Positions 8,897 to 21,288 of a stretch of DNA of 64,000 bases are shown one piece after another; position 1 is the first letter of the stretch, and every line of letters begins with the position of its first letter. The stretch is from Daucus carota subsp. sativus. Taxonomy: Eukaryota > Streptophyta > Magnoliopsida > Apiales > Apiaceae. The DNA is taken from the NCBI RefSeq assembly GCF_001625215.2, contig NC_030383.2:10986779-11050778 (forward strand), given 5' to 3'. The position numbers were made by a program, and so were the translations under genes. The notes under the pieces were generated by a model that had not been told where the DNA came from, ran no database searches, and saw only the letters and a program-made list of their open reading frames with translations.

Positions 8897-11800
8897 AATT
8901 GGCGCTAGAAGGAGGGGCTAGTTCAAGATTTTCCATCAAGGAGAAAGATGTCGAACCACGGCGAGACAAGGCCCGGCGGAAACCAGCAACCCGATCCTAA
9001 ATCCAGAGGAGACAACGTCGGAAAGACAAGCAACACCGGACGGACGGACGACACCACGGTCGGGGACACCCCCCAGGAACAGGCAATTGTGATAACAGAT
9101 GGAGACAACGTCAGTCTACGACGGCCGATCGCCTAGTCGCCTCCAATCATGATGAGTAACGATGAATTATTTGAGAAGTCCATTCAGAGGAGAAGACGAC
9201 GGGCTCGAAGGAGAAGACCGTTATGAAGGAGAAGACGGGTTCGATGAAGAAGTATGTTCAGAGGAGAAGACGGTTGTTTGTTATCGATATTGAACAAGGC
9301 AAGGTTGTGAGGGCGAAAGATGAAGGCAAGATCGGAGCGAAGGTTCAAGAGGCCAACACATGAGGGAAGCGCGATTTGTGGATCTGGAGACTTTCCAAAG
9401 GTTTCAGAAGGAAGCAAGTCCCACGGATGGCACAAGATATCGAGAAGCGCGCCTCCCCCTGACTGGGTGCGCCTCTAGGTAAATATCCTTCTTGATACTC
9501 GTAGGCGATATGTTGTGTTGGTTGTATCTCTTGCAGGGAGGAAGTATGTTAGGAGGTACACCTCCTTCTCACACGGCTTAGGCACAGACACGCTTCACTT
9601 CAATCTCAATGATGCTCAAATCAACCACACAACTCGACAACAGACATCGGCAATCTTCTCGCTCAATCATCAACTCATCATCAAATCTCTTTGCTCCATC
9701 AAATCTTGATCCGTCGTCGAATCTCCTTGCTCCATCAAATCTTGCCATGTCGTCGAATCTCCTTGCTCCGCCGCCAAGCAACCTCATAGCTACCGGGGGA
9801 ATCCCATCTACAACGCTTGTCCAACCTAATGTCCAGAACATACCAGGGATCGGTGCTGTCAACATCAACACTCTCAGGAGAACCTTGACACACTTTGATG
9901 GAGGAAAGATGTCACCCCCAGTCAAGAACCAGTCTTTTTCGAAGTCATCAAGGCTCCTTCGCCCATCAAGAACACACATCAGATATCAAATTTTATGGCA
10001 ACTCCGATGTTGTTGAGTATCTTGGCAGGTTCAATGTCAAGATGCAGAAGAGTTTCTTGGATACAAGTCTCAGAGTGGGAACAGACTTCTTGAAACATCT
10101 ACAAGTCAACAACCCAAGTCCTTGGCTGACCTTTACGCCCCGGCCGAAGCGTACAAGAACGTGGAACAATCCTTGGCTGAAAGCGATAAGAATGAATCTC
10201 AAAGTCCTTCAAAGATCAAGATGAGGAGACGAGAACAATCTTTCAGCCTGGAGCATAGAAGCAGACGTCAAAATCCAAGCAGAGACAATACTACTTATAG
10301 AAGAAACTACACACCACCTCGGGACTATGATGGAAGATCTAATCATCAAACACCTTTGGCTGCGTCAATAGAACACATCTTTAAAGCCAATCGCAACAAA
10401 GGACTCTTCCGAAGACCAGCGCCATTGTTTTCTTGGTAGATGAGGGAAGTTCACATGTGACAATCACTCGGGGGGTAGTTCACTTGCTCTAATGATCCTG
10501 AGGCAATGGTTCCAGTCGAGGTTGAAGCAAGTTCTTTAAGGAGAGACAACTTCGAGCAGGAGGCAAATGGAGTTAATCAGAGGCTTCACCCCGATATGGT
10601 GGAAGAAGTCAGAAGAGAGTCACAAATCAGGAAGGCGGCATATCAACAGAGAACATCTCATTCTACAATAGCAAAGTGAAGGTCAAGTATTTGAAGACGG
10701 GGGACCTAGTGCTATGCACGATGATGCCAGGAATGAACTTGCCAGGTCATGGAGCGTCCGGTGTTAACTGGGAAGAACCCTATCGAACCAGATGCGAAAT
10801 CTTTAGAGGGACACATCGCTTGGAGCATCTGGAGGGAAAAGCTCGTCTCGGAGGTATATACAACGGAGGATTATGAGGGAAGACCTACCACAGGCTCCAA
10901 GGACAGGTCAGAGATCCAGGACAAGTTTCGGGATACAGGCCGAAGACGCAAGACAAGTCCGAAGACACAGGTCGAAGACGTGAGGCAAGCCTGAGGATAC
11001 AGATTGAAGACAGAAGACTCAGAACAAGTCTGAGGATGCAGGTCGAAGACTGAACATCCGAAACAAGACGCAGGATATAAGTTAAAGATCCAGGACCAGT
11101 ACCAACATATAACTTGTTGACCTGAGCAGACAAGTTATCAGACCCAGGAGGAGTTATGAGTAAAATAATGGAGGCCTAAGGTAAGAATATCTTCGAGAGC
11201 GACCTTCATTTCATACTCGTCCTCAATCAAAATCAAAGCTTTCAAGTATGAGAGACGGACATGATAAAGGTCGGGAAAAACATATCTAGTTCAAGGCAGG
11301 CCTGATACCATGAAGAACGACCGTATGCGCTCAGGAAATACAAGTTGAGAGAACGCGTTAGTAGTTGGTAGAAGAAAGTGTTTTAAGGCCACACTTATCT
11401 TTGCATGGATGTTGTGTAAAAGAAAACATTTCACAAACAAGGGAAATAAGTGTTGTATTATCAAGAAGACAACACATAGCTCAGCAAAGGTGACAATGGT
11501 GTGGAAACGCCACAATATTATGGCATGATAACGGAGAGATGCTAGCAGGGCGCGCCTGGTTATATAATAATAAAAATAGATAAAATAAGAAGAAAATGTC
11601 CTCTGTAGTAACAAGCTCGTTTGACAAGCCAATGAAAGGTGGAAAGTGCGACTTTTCTGTAAAAAGAGGATGTATGGCGCGACGCAAAAGCAAGATGTTG
11701 AATGATTGAAAAAGGTCCAGAAGAATTTAATGTACATAAAGAAGGAAGCGAGATCCAGGCTTCAATTCTGAAGGTGCAACATAAAAATATAAAGGGCGCG

Positions 11801-12894
11801 CCAACTTATAAAGCAGGTCACACAAGATCATATATTTACAATATACATACTCGGTTGGTAAATGGAAGGAGAAACTGGGAGGTGGAATTTTGGTTGAAGT
11901 AACATACAAGCATTAATGGTGAAATGATATTATTCATATTACATGTGATATGTGGGGACCGCTATAATACATTTAATTGGATGGAAGAGTACGGGAGTTT
12001 ACAAAGGAAACAAGGTAGTGCTACTATCTCAAATATTTTATAAGTTTAATGGTGGCCATGCAAGTTGGTGGGGCATGATGCATTTAATGAACACATGATG
12101 ATGGCCATTATGTGGGGCCATATCACTACCACACAAATAAATTACAAGGAAGTTAAAGCTTGTATGATTCTGCCTGTCTATCTCATGGTACTCGAATAGC
12201 TAGAGCTCTTATGGAATTTCATCAGGAAAATATAATCAATTATCACGATCCTGTTGCTTCTCGTCATTATTATCGCCGCTATTGTCGTCCCCGATAAGTC
12301 AATATCAACTTTCTTCATAATTATTTGCTTTGGATCATTCTTTTATATACTTCTTATCGTCACTTCCTTGATCGAAAACGCCTAAGGCGCGCCTAGACCG
12401 GGAGTCAAGCTAATATAAGTGTTTATACGAAGACAAAGATGAAAAAATCAGCAGGCAGCATAACTACGTGCGATGGTGACATCAAATATTAAAAAGAGAT
12501 AAACGAATAGGAGGTACGTTCGTCTCCTTCAACCTCGGCTTCCGCGGCCTCATCTTCATCAACTTGGTATCATATCCTTCATCCTCGGCTTCTGCGGCCT
12601 CATCATCAAGTGAACATCGTCTTCGCCTCCGTCAAGCTGAATCATCTTCATCTTCAAGCAACTTCTTCAACGTTGGCTTCAGAGGAATCTCTTTCATTCA
12701 ACTTAGTTACACCATTCAGACTCGGCAATTATCCATCAGGAAAGTCCTAATAATCAACAACATATGGCGCGCCTAGTTAAGGAACGTCTACATCTTCGTC
12801 ACCAACAAAGAACAACCAAGATAGGGCATCCAGGGGATGAAGGACATCAAGATCTCGTCAACATTTTCAATATCGCCAAGATCTGGGGGGTAGT

Positions 12895-13604
12895 TGTTAT
12901 ATGCAAAATTATGAAGATTAACTAAATGGGCCAGGCCCACAGAAGAAGACCTATTTGGACCAGGAGAATCAAGATCAACACGACTTCGAAGTGACCCTGT
13001 CAAAAGATAGGGCGCGCCCTATCTTCTGGGCGCGCCCACTTGCCGAGGATAGTTTGGTCAACAGTAATTTAGAAGGGCAGAAGGAGATGCTTCTTGTTTA
13101 GGGGGACGCCCTTAAGCATAAGTAGATCCTACTGTTAAAATAACGAAGGCCCTACCTTGTAGTCTGAGGGGTTGTCCTCCTTGGGAGGTAGAGGGTAAAG
13201 AGAAGACACACCCTGAAGGGTCCTATCTCTGTAGTCTGGCGGGTTGTCCCTGTCGGGGAGTAGGATAGTGCCCATGCATTTGGGGTAAGCTCTAGAGCCA
13301 GGCCTCAACGTATTGGGCCCCTTTCAGGAGGAAGATTCTAGAAGGGGAGGCCCAGCCCACATGGGTCTCTTAGGAGAAAGAACTACGTGCCGGCTTGATC
13401 CCCTATAAATAGGGGTACGTAGGCATATTGTAGGCATCGATCATTATTGAGAGCTATTCCAGTTAGCAATCTTGAACCCTTTGCTTACAATTGCAGTCGC
13501 CTCCATAACAAACAACCAACCACTTCCTACATTCTCGCCAACAAGAATCTTGATCCACGCCGCGAACCTCATCTTTGTTAACCTACCAGTTTTCTCCGTT
13601 AACA
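12895..13604 (+). repeat. 3' LTR of the Ty3-type element
   Basis: 710 bp, same length as the 5' LTR and about 99.4% identical by eye. It is followed by the GTTTT target duplication. Confidence 0.88.
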
Positions 13605-14206
13605 GTTTTTTATGTATGTAAATCCGATGGCTTGTTCCGTAGTGTTTTTAAGGGAACAAAGGCACACTGTGATTGTCTACTATTAAATTAGGGTCAGACA
13701 AAACATCAACCGGCCACCGATATATCAATATAAACTGACATGCAAGCAACATCACAGGAGGGTAATAGTAAAGTACATGATGGATTAGTGGTTTACTTGT
13801 TAATTTCCACCTGAATTTGATTGATAATCACCTGAACTCATCACTCAATTTAGCAACAATCGTTGAGTTGTATACGATTATCACAATGCTTCCGCTATAA
13901 TCCTCAAGCGTTCTTCTCGATAGTGTTTATCCTCTCAAAATACCAGATTTGATTTGGGAGAGTGATTTTAGAGGAACAATTGAGAGATAATTGTCACTTG
14001 AATGAGTTTAATACGGGAATACGATTGTGCAGACATACGATTTGATCAGCGTTGTATACAGACATATTTATCCAGTAGTTTTAATTCAAAAACAAAATGA
14101 CAGCTGTCGCTCAAATTTGCTGTCCAGTTCAGTTTTAATCTAATGGTCCTAAAATAGGTCTCCAAGTACTCTAAATAATTAGGACTCCAAAGAGCCCAAT
14201 ATATAT

Positions 14207-14618
14207 AGTTAAGTTCTATGGAGTACACAAAAACATTGGAGTATTGGAGTACAAGTCATAATTTTTTAGTTTAATCAAAAATAATATTTTTGATTATTCA
14301 AATTTGTATATAATTTATCATTTATAAGTTGTCTTAATCATAATTATCAATTAATCAATAATATCTTTCAACTTTAACAAGTATTAAGATTCTTGTTCTG
14401 CTTATTAGTTATATTGCAGAACATGGTGCCTCTGATTTATAAAAGTAATTGTTCTACGTTTTGATTACAATGTTTATGTTGTAGAACATAATCTGCAGGT
14501 TGTAGAATGTTTACAAATATTGTAGAACAAAAAAAATTAAATTTAGATGACTAGATTATATTTTATCCAATTTTGTACTCCAATACTCCAATGTCTTTGT
14601 GTACTCCATAGAACTTAA

Positions 14619-14622
<4 letters not shown>
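14207..14622. mobile_element. Mutator-type MITE #2 (AGTTAAGTTCTATGG family), copy 1
   Basis: About 416 bp with 48-bp near-perfect terminal inverted repeats: AGTTAAGTTCTATGGAGTAC at the left and the same sequence inverted at the right. It lies in a TA run. Two relatives in the window (44677-46367 and 48288-48706) have perfect 9-bp target duplications, which places the family in Mutator. The interior is AT-rich and non-coding. Confidence 0.85.

Positions 14623-14670
<48 letters not shown>
14623..14670. repeat. (AT)n microsatellite
   Basis: Uninterrupted AT dinucleotides between TIR elements #2 and #3. Confidence 0.95.
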
Positions 14671-14672
<2 letters not shown>

Positions 14673-15091
14673 TAGCACTCCATAGCATATCCTCTTATAT
14701 GGAGTTACGTAGCACACCATTATAAATATATACATAATATATATTCTATTATATTTTTTATGGAATATAATTACAAATTTTGATTATTAAACTGAAAACG
14801 ATGTTATACAATTTTTTTATTCCAAAGATCATCTAAAATTATGCAATATCTCAACATGATTCTATAACATAATAATAATCATCCAGAATTATTCTGTTGT
14901 AGAATCAGTTTCGAAAATATACTTTTTTAATCAAATTTTAAGTGTTAAATTACTTGAAATAGATTTATTTTATAGAATTCTATATTAGGATCACGTTTTA
15001 TATGTATTCTATAACAGAATTTACAATAAAATTGATGATTTATAGTGGCGCACTATGTAACTCCATATAAGAAGTCCCTCTTTGGAATGTT

Positions 15092-15094
<3 letters not shown>
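14671..15094. mobile_element. TIR element #3, 424 bp, in a TA run
   Basis: The terminal inverted repeats are about 65 bp and imperfect; both contain CTTATATGGAGTTACRTAG, followed by a YCACYATAAAT-like motif. TA microsatellite lies on both sides. The interior is AT-rich with no open frame. Confidence 0.75.

Positions 15095-15145
<51 letters not shown>
15095..15145. repeat. (AT)n microsatellite
   Basis: Uninterrupted AT dinucleotides between TIR elements #3 and #4. Confidence 0.95.
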
Positions 15146-15149
<4 letters not shown>

Positions 15150-17399
15150 CAAGTTACAGGGAGACGCACCTTATCAAGAGACTAGAGAGACTTAATATTA
15201 GCCGTTGATCATATCTGTACTCTTTGAACAGCTACAGGGGCACGCTAGTCAAAAAACAATTTTATACGCTGATATAAATTTCATGTATACGATCCATATA
15301 CGTTTTTTTAAGGTAAGGTGTATATTCTTTTGATTTCGCGCTTCAATCATGGGATTCCCTAAATTTGGAAGCTTTGTAGGGCTTAATATATACTAGATAC
15401 AACCCAAAATCAAGTCTGTAACTGCTGAGGAAAGTTGCAGAGGGTTCTAAATGTCAACATCAATTGAAGCTAACATGGGTTTGTTCTTGCTTTTGATCTC
15501 ACTGAGTGACAATTTGTATACAGCTTCGTGCAGAACACTGTAAGGAACCTTAATTGTTTATGGTTTTTTTGATGTTCTTGTTCAGAGATGAGAACCGTGG
15601 GGAAGAGTTGCAGAATTTAGTAATGTCAGCGTCGATTGATCCTAACATTGTTGGCTCAAGGTTCGTTGTTACTCTTCATCTTTCTGAATCACATTTGTAG
15701 ACGATTTCTTTAAAGAACAGTATAAAGAACAAATTGTTTGTATGAGTGAGAAGGCAATCCATCAAGGTTAAAGTGTTCTTGGCTGCTCTTGTTTCCTCAC
15801 TACTGGCTCTCAAATCACTCGTTAAGATTCATGAATTTGTGGCTACCCAGTGCATCTTTTTAATGATATTAAAATTGGACAGTTGGGCATTAGAACTCAT
15901 GTACAGGAATACGAACAGGAGCAATGCTCATTATCCTACGACCTCTTAGTTTTTTTTTTCTATTTTTGGTGTTCTGAGTGTTCTTAAGATATACAATTAT
16001 TGTTGTCCAGTGTTCTTGAAATTCATGCGTGCTTGCAAATTTTTCATTATTTTGGATTCTTCATTGTGCTCCATTCCGTTTTTGGATGTGCAAAGATATT
16101 TAAGATCAATATTATTTATGAGTCATAATTTATTGACAATTAATGCAGATTTTATTATATAGTAATGGAAATTGTAACTACATATATCTATCCATATTTA
16201 ACAAAATCTTTATGTTTTGACAATACCTGTTTATTTAAAGATCTCTAATTACAAAAGAATCTTTATATTTTTGCTAATAAATTTATTGCAATCTGTATAT
16301 TTTTGGTAATGTGTTCATGCCCATGTAAACTACGTTTCAAATCCTTAAATATTTTGTAACTCATATACTTAGTTGTATTTAACGAGCTAATACTAAAATT
16401 CATGGGAGAAAAAACTAAACAACAAGATTCATAAGTTCCATTCTACTAAAATATATAATGTATGTAGATCACTTAAAAAAACTCAAAATAATTATAATAA
16501 ATTTTGCTAGAATATAATAAAAAAAATTATATTAAAATTTTTAGAATACTTATTCGATTAAAAAGTTTATACTAAAATTTAGTTGTTACTTTGTAGAAAT
16601 AAAAAGATATTATAAAAAGATATTTGTAACTCACAAAGGAATCGTCAAGGGAACACTTTTTAGAATTCTATATTGTCAGTGTTGTTCATTATAGTCATGA
16701 TGTAGAACCTTTTTGCTCGTGATTCTTATAGAACATGCTTTTATCATATAAAACAACTATATATCATATACTTCCTACATCATATTTTTCCAAGTTTTGC
16801 AAACAGTGTATCCTTGGCATAGACCTCCGCCTGGTATTCTTAAAAACAATGTGAGAGATCATGGTGATGAAGCTATTCGTTTATCGGCAATTGGATGTGT
16901 TATGAGGCATACATCATGGCACTGATATTGTAGTTATTATGGAAAACATATGAAGATCAAATCTACACCCATCTATTGGTTCTGGGCCAACATGTGTTCT
17001 TCGACATGTTAAAAGATCGCCTAAATGTATGGTTGTAGATTGGGTTTTTTCAGGTTAATATTAAATTAGAGTTTCTGTTTTTTATAATGAAATTTGCATA
17101 TATGTTTGTGATATTATTCCTTAGAATACAAATATTAATTGTTTATGCATCGACGATATGGAACACATAATAGAATCTTACCTAGAACATGATATTATAT
17201 CATGTAGCTACCAAATATATTTCAATTTCCTGCATTTAAAATTGGAAAAGATTGTGTTATATGAAAATTTTAAAAGAACACATTTTCTTTTCCAAACTTG
17301 TTTTTGAATTTTCCGACTTTTTTTTGTCACTTGAATCTCCCGGTTTTGTTTTTCTCATTTCACATGTCTATAAGAAAAGTCTAATTGAATATTAATATT

Positions 17400-17930
17400 C
17401 AAATTTTTAAATATAAATTTAAACAACACTTTACAGAACCCCGTACAAAAAATATTTCAGCCAATATTAATATTTAAATTTTAAATATCAATATGTAGCT
17501 AAAAAAGTAGGAAAACTAAAAGAACAAAAAAAATCATAAAATATTACACTTAGACATATTATCTTAAAAAACATATTTATACAACACTTTGCGGAAAACT
17601 TGATACGTATAAATAAATATATGAATGTTTTCATGGAATCTCAAACTGAATCACATATAAATTTAAATAACACTTTAATGAACCCCGTACGAAAATATGT
17701 CGGCGAATAATAATATCTAATTTTTCAATATTTAAAATACACCTTAAAATATTTAAATATATTTATACAACATTTTGTGGAACACTTGTTACGCATTATT
17801 AAATATACAAGATATTTTCGTAAAATCTCAAACTAAAATATAAATAACAATTAAAATAATCCCGTACGAAAAATATATCAGTGAATATCAATATTTAGTT
17901 TTTAAATATTTAAAATATACCTTAATATAT
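17400..17930. repeat. Diverged direct repeats inside element #4
   Basis: A CCCCGTACRAAAATAT-like unit with surrounding AACACTTTA and AATATTTAA text occurs about three times (near 17430, 17680 and 17855), each followed by a similar AT-rich tail. Confidence 0.55.
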
Positions 17931-18069
17931 TTAAATTATTTATCATCCATAATTTTATTTAAATGTTAATATATTTCAAATATAGCTAAATTATTTCAAA
18001 AATATTTAAATATTATTTTAAAATAGTTATCTCACACATCAAAAAGATTATATTAATGTTTCTTTTTTA

Positions 18070-18960
18070 TTATTTTTAATATAGTGAGTTTTTAAACTTT
18101 CTTAGTGAGTTCTTTAATTTAGTTAATTCTTACATAATAATAAAATATCATGAAATCATATTAATTTTTACAAGCTCTTTAAGGACAAATTCAACTTTTC
18201 AAATTAATAATCTACAAAAAATAATATCCAAAAAAAAAGATATAGTCTAAATGGGATCGTACATTTTGATTAATATCACGATCATTTTAATTTATTTATT
18301 TTATTATTATTATTATTATTATTATCTTTAAAATAATCTTTAATATGCTATTTATTATGTTTTTTAATATAGTGAGTTATTAAAGTTCTTTAGTGAGTTC
18401 TTTAATTTAGTTATTTCTTAAATTTTCATAATAATAAAATATCAGTGAAGTCATATTAATTTTACAATGTCTTTAAAATAAATTCAAGTCTTCAAATTAA
18501 CAATTTATAAAATGTAATATCTAAAAAAGGATATAGTCTAAATGGGAGCCATGCAGTGGACAAGGCTGTAGGTACATTTTGGTTGATATCACGATCAATT
18601 TAAAGAATCTTTATTATTATCTTTAAAATAATTTATTATATGATCTTTAAAATAATTTTTATTATGATCTTTGTAATGATTTTTAATATAGTGCATTCTT
18701 AAAGTTTCTCAGTGAGCTCTTTAATTTAGTTATTCTTAAAATTTCATAATAATAAAATAGTGAAGTCATATTAATTTTACAACGTTTTTAAAAACAAATT
18801 CAAAATTTCAAATTAATAATCTACAAAAAGTAATATTCAAAAAAAAGATATAGTCTAATGAAAGCTACACATTACATAACGTTATAGGTACGTTTTGGTT
18901 GATATCACGATCATTTTAAAGAATCTTTATTATTATTTTTATTATGATCTTTAAAATACT
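18070..18960. repeat. Tandem repeat, about three units of about 300 bp, inside element #4
   Basis: Each unit has the order TTTTTAATATAGTG, GTTCTTTAATTTAGTTA, ATAATAAAATA, GATATAGTCTAA, then TGATATCACGATC. Units start near 18075, 18361 and 18681. It is non-coding. Confidence 0.75.
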
Positions 18961-21059
18961 CTTTAATATGATCTTTATTATGTTCTTTAATACAATGCTA
19001 AGATTCTATTAAAGGTTTACACAATTATTTCATTATATTAATTATTTATCAAAATATCAACTATTTACCTAAGTATTTCATCTTTTACTTTGAACTAAAT
19101 ATTAAATAGAATAATTTTTATAAAATATTATTTAAATCTATTACATTATAATTTTCAGGGAGTCATCATTAGAATTTAAAATTCGTAGTGATTTTTTGCA
19201 TATAATTTTATATTTCAGTTTTATGTTCATCTACTTGATCATATAATATGTGTTTTAATATGTTCTTCTAATATTTACACAATATTAATATAATTTTCAA
19301 TTATCAACAAATATTCTATAAATACTAATTATATATTTTTTGAGTTCTACTGAGTGATCCACTTAATTTTAGTATAATTTTTTAACTTGGTACGTGTTAT
19401 AAAATTTAATATGTTACTTTGTCTATAATCTTCTATCAAAAATTATTGTAATATTTTTTTGAGTTCTACAAAGTAACAGCTAAATTTTAGTATAAACTTT
19501 TTAATCGAGTAAGTGTTCTAAAAATTTTAATATAATTTTTGAATTATATTCTAGCAAAATTTATTATAATTATTTTGAGTTCTTTGAGTGATCTACATGC
19601 ATTATATATTTTAATAAAATGGAAGCTATGGATCTCGTTGTTTAGTTTTTTCTCCCATGAATTTTAAGATTAGCTCGTAAAATACAATTAAGCAGATGAG
19701 TTACAAAATATTTAAAGATTTGAATCGTAGTTTACATTGACATGAACACATCACCAAAAATATAAAGATTGCTATAAATTTATTACCAAAAATATAAAGA
19801 TTCTTTTGTACTGAGAGAACTTTAAATCAAAATGTATTGCCATAACGTAAAGATTTTGTTAAATATGGATAGATATATGTACGTTACAATTTCCTTTACT
19901 ACCTAATAACATCTACCTTAATCGTTAATTAATTATGACTCATAAATAATATTGATTGTATATATCTTTGCACATAAACTATATTACTCGAATATTTTAA
20001 CATGTATAAGCGGAATACAATGAAGAATCCAAAACAGAACTGCACGTATAAAATTTTATTGTTGTTCTGATCATATTAATAAAATAGAATGTGCTCAACA
20101 TGAAATATTTGTCATGTTTCTAACAACTAACATAAAAATCACAGATCCATTGCAGAGAGCTATATATTGTTATTGCAGTAGCCACCAACATCTGTCTTCA
20201 ATATACCAGGGGACCATTGTAGAGTAAGTTGTATAAGATGATTAAGATCTTTCACAACAACAAAGCAAGAACATGCATACAAGCATAAAACATGTTAGAA
20301 TTAATCGACGTTGACATCAGGATCTTCGGCAACTCTTCCCCACTGTTCTCATTCCCGAAGAAAAACATCAAAAAACCTAGAACATTTGAGGGTTCCTTAC
20401 AGTGTTCTCTCTAAAGCAAATTGTGCATAAAGATTGTTATAGAGAGGTCAAGAGTAAGAACAAACTGTGATTCATCCATGGTGGGAGCTTCTTCAACCTT
20501 TTCCTACAGTTTCGATTTTGCTTCTGCGTTATATCTGGTAGCTATATTGTCCCTCAAAGCTTTCATAATTACATGATCCCATGATCCAATCTCTACCAAG
20601 CTTTGTACATCAACATCAAAACTTTCAGATCACCTAGGGTCATCAAATACAGTATTGTTGCACGCATCGGTACACAATAAATAATGAAACGTGAAGGGCT
20701 CATCTCGTTGATAAGAATTAAAAAAAAAAGTAAACTTTTATCATGAAATATAATTCAAAGATACGTATAGGGGGACAACTGTAACGACCAGAAAAGGAAA
20801 AAGATGATTTGGAGGTGAGAATCAATCAACGAGAGTAATGAAGGTAAGGTTTGTAATAAATCTTAATTTGATACAGGCAAAGATACGTATAAAGAATTTT
20901 TTTGTTTAAAACGTTCCGTATACTGCCCTTGTGGATAATTTAATTGTATTTATACAGTATCTGGAGTATTTAATTAGATCACAAGATCAAGACTGATCCA
21001 ACGGTCAGAAATCACGTCTCTCATGTCTCTCGCTAAGGCTCCGTCTCTTTTGAACCTTC

Positions 21060-21061
<2 letters not shown>

Positions 21062-21098
<37 letters not shown>
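21062..21098. repeat. (AT)n microsatellite
   Basis: Uninterrupted dinucleotide run between TIR elements #4 and #5. Confidence 0.93.
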
Positions 21099-21101
<3 letters not shown>

Positions 21102-21288
21102 TCATGCTCTAGTGAGAACCAATGTTATTGTGAGATATGAGATCTAATCTCAGCCACACAATTTATACCTTTTATCAATCTCTCATCACACATTAATTTT
21201 TAATTTGTAAATATTTTAGCATCATCTTCATTCTAATTCCACCACCTGCCACCTTCAACCACCGCCGATCACCATTTCCGGCCACCAC

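Larger units (their letters stand above)
8187..13604 (+). mobile_element. Ty3/gypsy-type LTR retroelement fossil, 5.4 kb, internally reduced
   Basis: Two 710-bp LTRs (8187-8896, 12895-13604) begin TGTTA and end TAACA, with a perfect 5-bp target duplication GTTTT (8182-8186, 13605-13609). A primer-binding-like stretch follows the 5' LTR (TTGGCGCTAGAAGGAGG, from 8899) and a G-rich purine tract precedes the 3' LTR (about 12883). The interior of 4.0 kb shows weak gag-like sequence after the 5' LTR and a short stretch resembling an integrase C-terminal region near 10680. Most of pol is absent, so it is broken and non-autonomous. Only about four LTR differences are visible, so insertion is recent, on the order of a few hundred thousand years at commonly used plant rates. 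Confidence 0.82.
7785..14199. mobile_element. Mutator-like TIR element #1, about 1 kb without its LTR-element insertion
   Basis: The left 75 bp (GTGGAGACT, CTTGGAGACTTGGAGTCCT, then TTTTAATCCAACGG) match imperfectly the inverted right end (TTTGGAGTCC, TACTTGGAGACC, then TTAGATTAAAAC). Both ends abut TA-rich simple sequence. The interior is split by the LTR element at 8187-13604. The left interior (7940-8090) is richer in GC than its surroundings and may be captured gene sequence, but I do not recognise it. Assignment as Mutator-like rests on similarity of layout to the neighbouring elements. Confidence 0.5.
15146..21061. mobile_element. TIR element #4 with inverted arms of about 1.5 kb (foldback-like), 5.9 kb
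   Basis: The left terminus (GGGTCAAGTTACAGGGAGAC) and the inverted right terminus (GGGAAGGTTCAAAAGAGAC) share AGAGAC repeats and a CCGTTGATCA-type motif about 70 bp in. The inverted similarity continues far inward: 15535-15650 matches the inverse of 20310-20410 (GTGGGGAAGAGTTGC); 16150-16420 matches the inverse of 19640-19900; 16490-16620 matches the inverse of 19440-19560. The arms are thus about 1.5 kb and diverged. The 2.8-kb middle is extremely AT-rich with internal tandem repeats. A less AT-rich patch at 16800-17055 might be captured host sequence. No transposase was found. Confidence 0.7.

Noticed and set aside
9578-10439. Open frames on both strands inside the Ty3-type element
   Set aside because: Worn and overlapping sequence in a broken element; described only as remnants.
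10880-11090. Run of GAAGACRCAGG-like units near a possible coding remnant
   Set aside because: Degenerate short tandem repeats of about 32 bp inside the LTR element; too worn to define and no role can be supported.
16800-17055. Possible captured gene piece in element #4
   Set aside because: Only one short readable stretch, with stops and no recognised family; left as a remark in the element entry.
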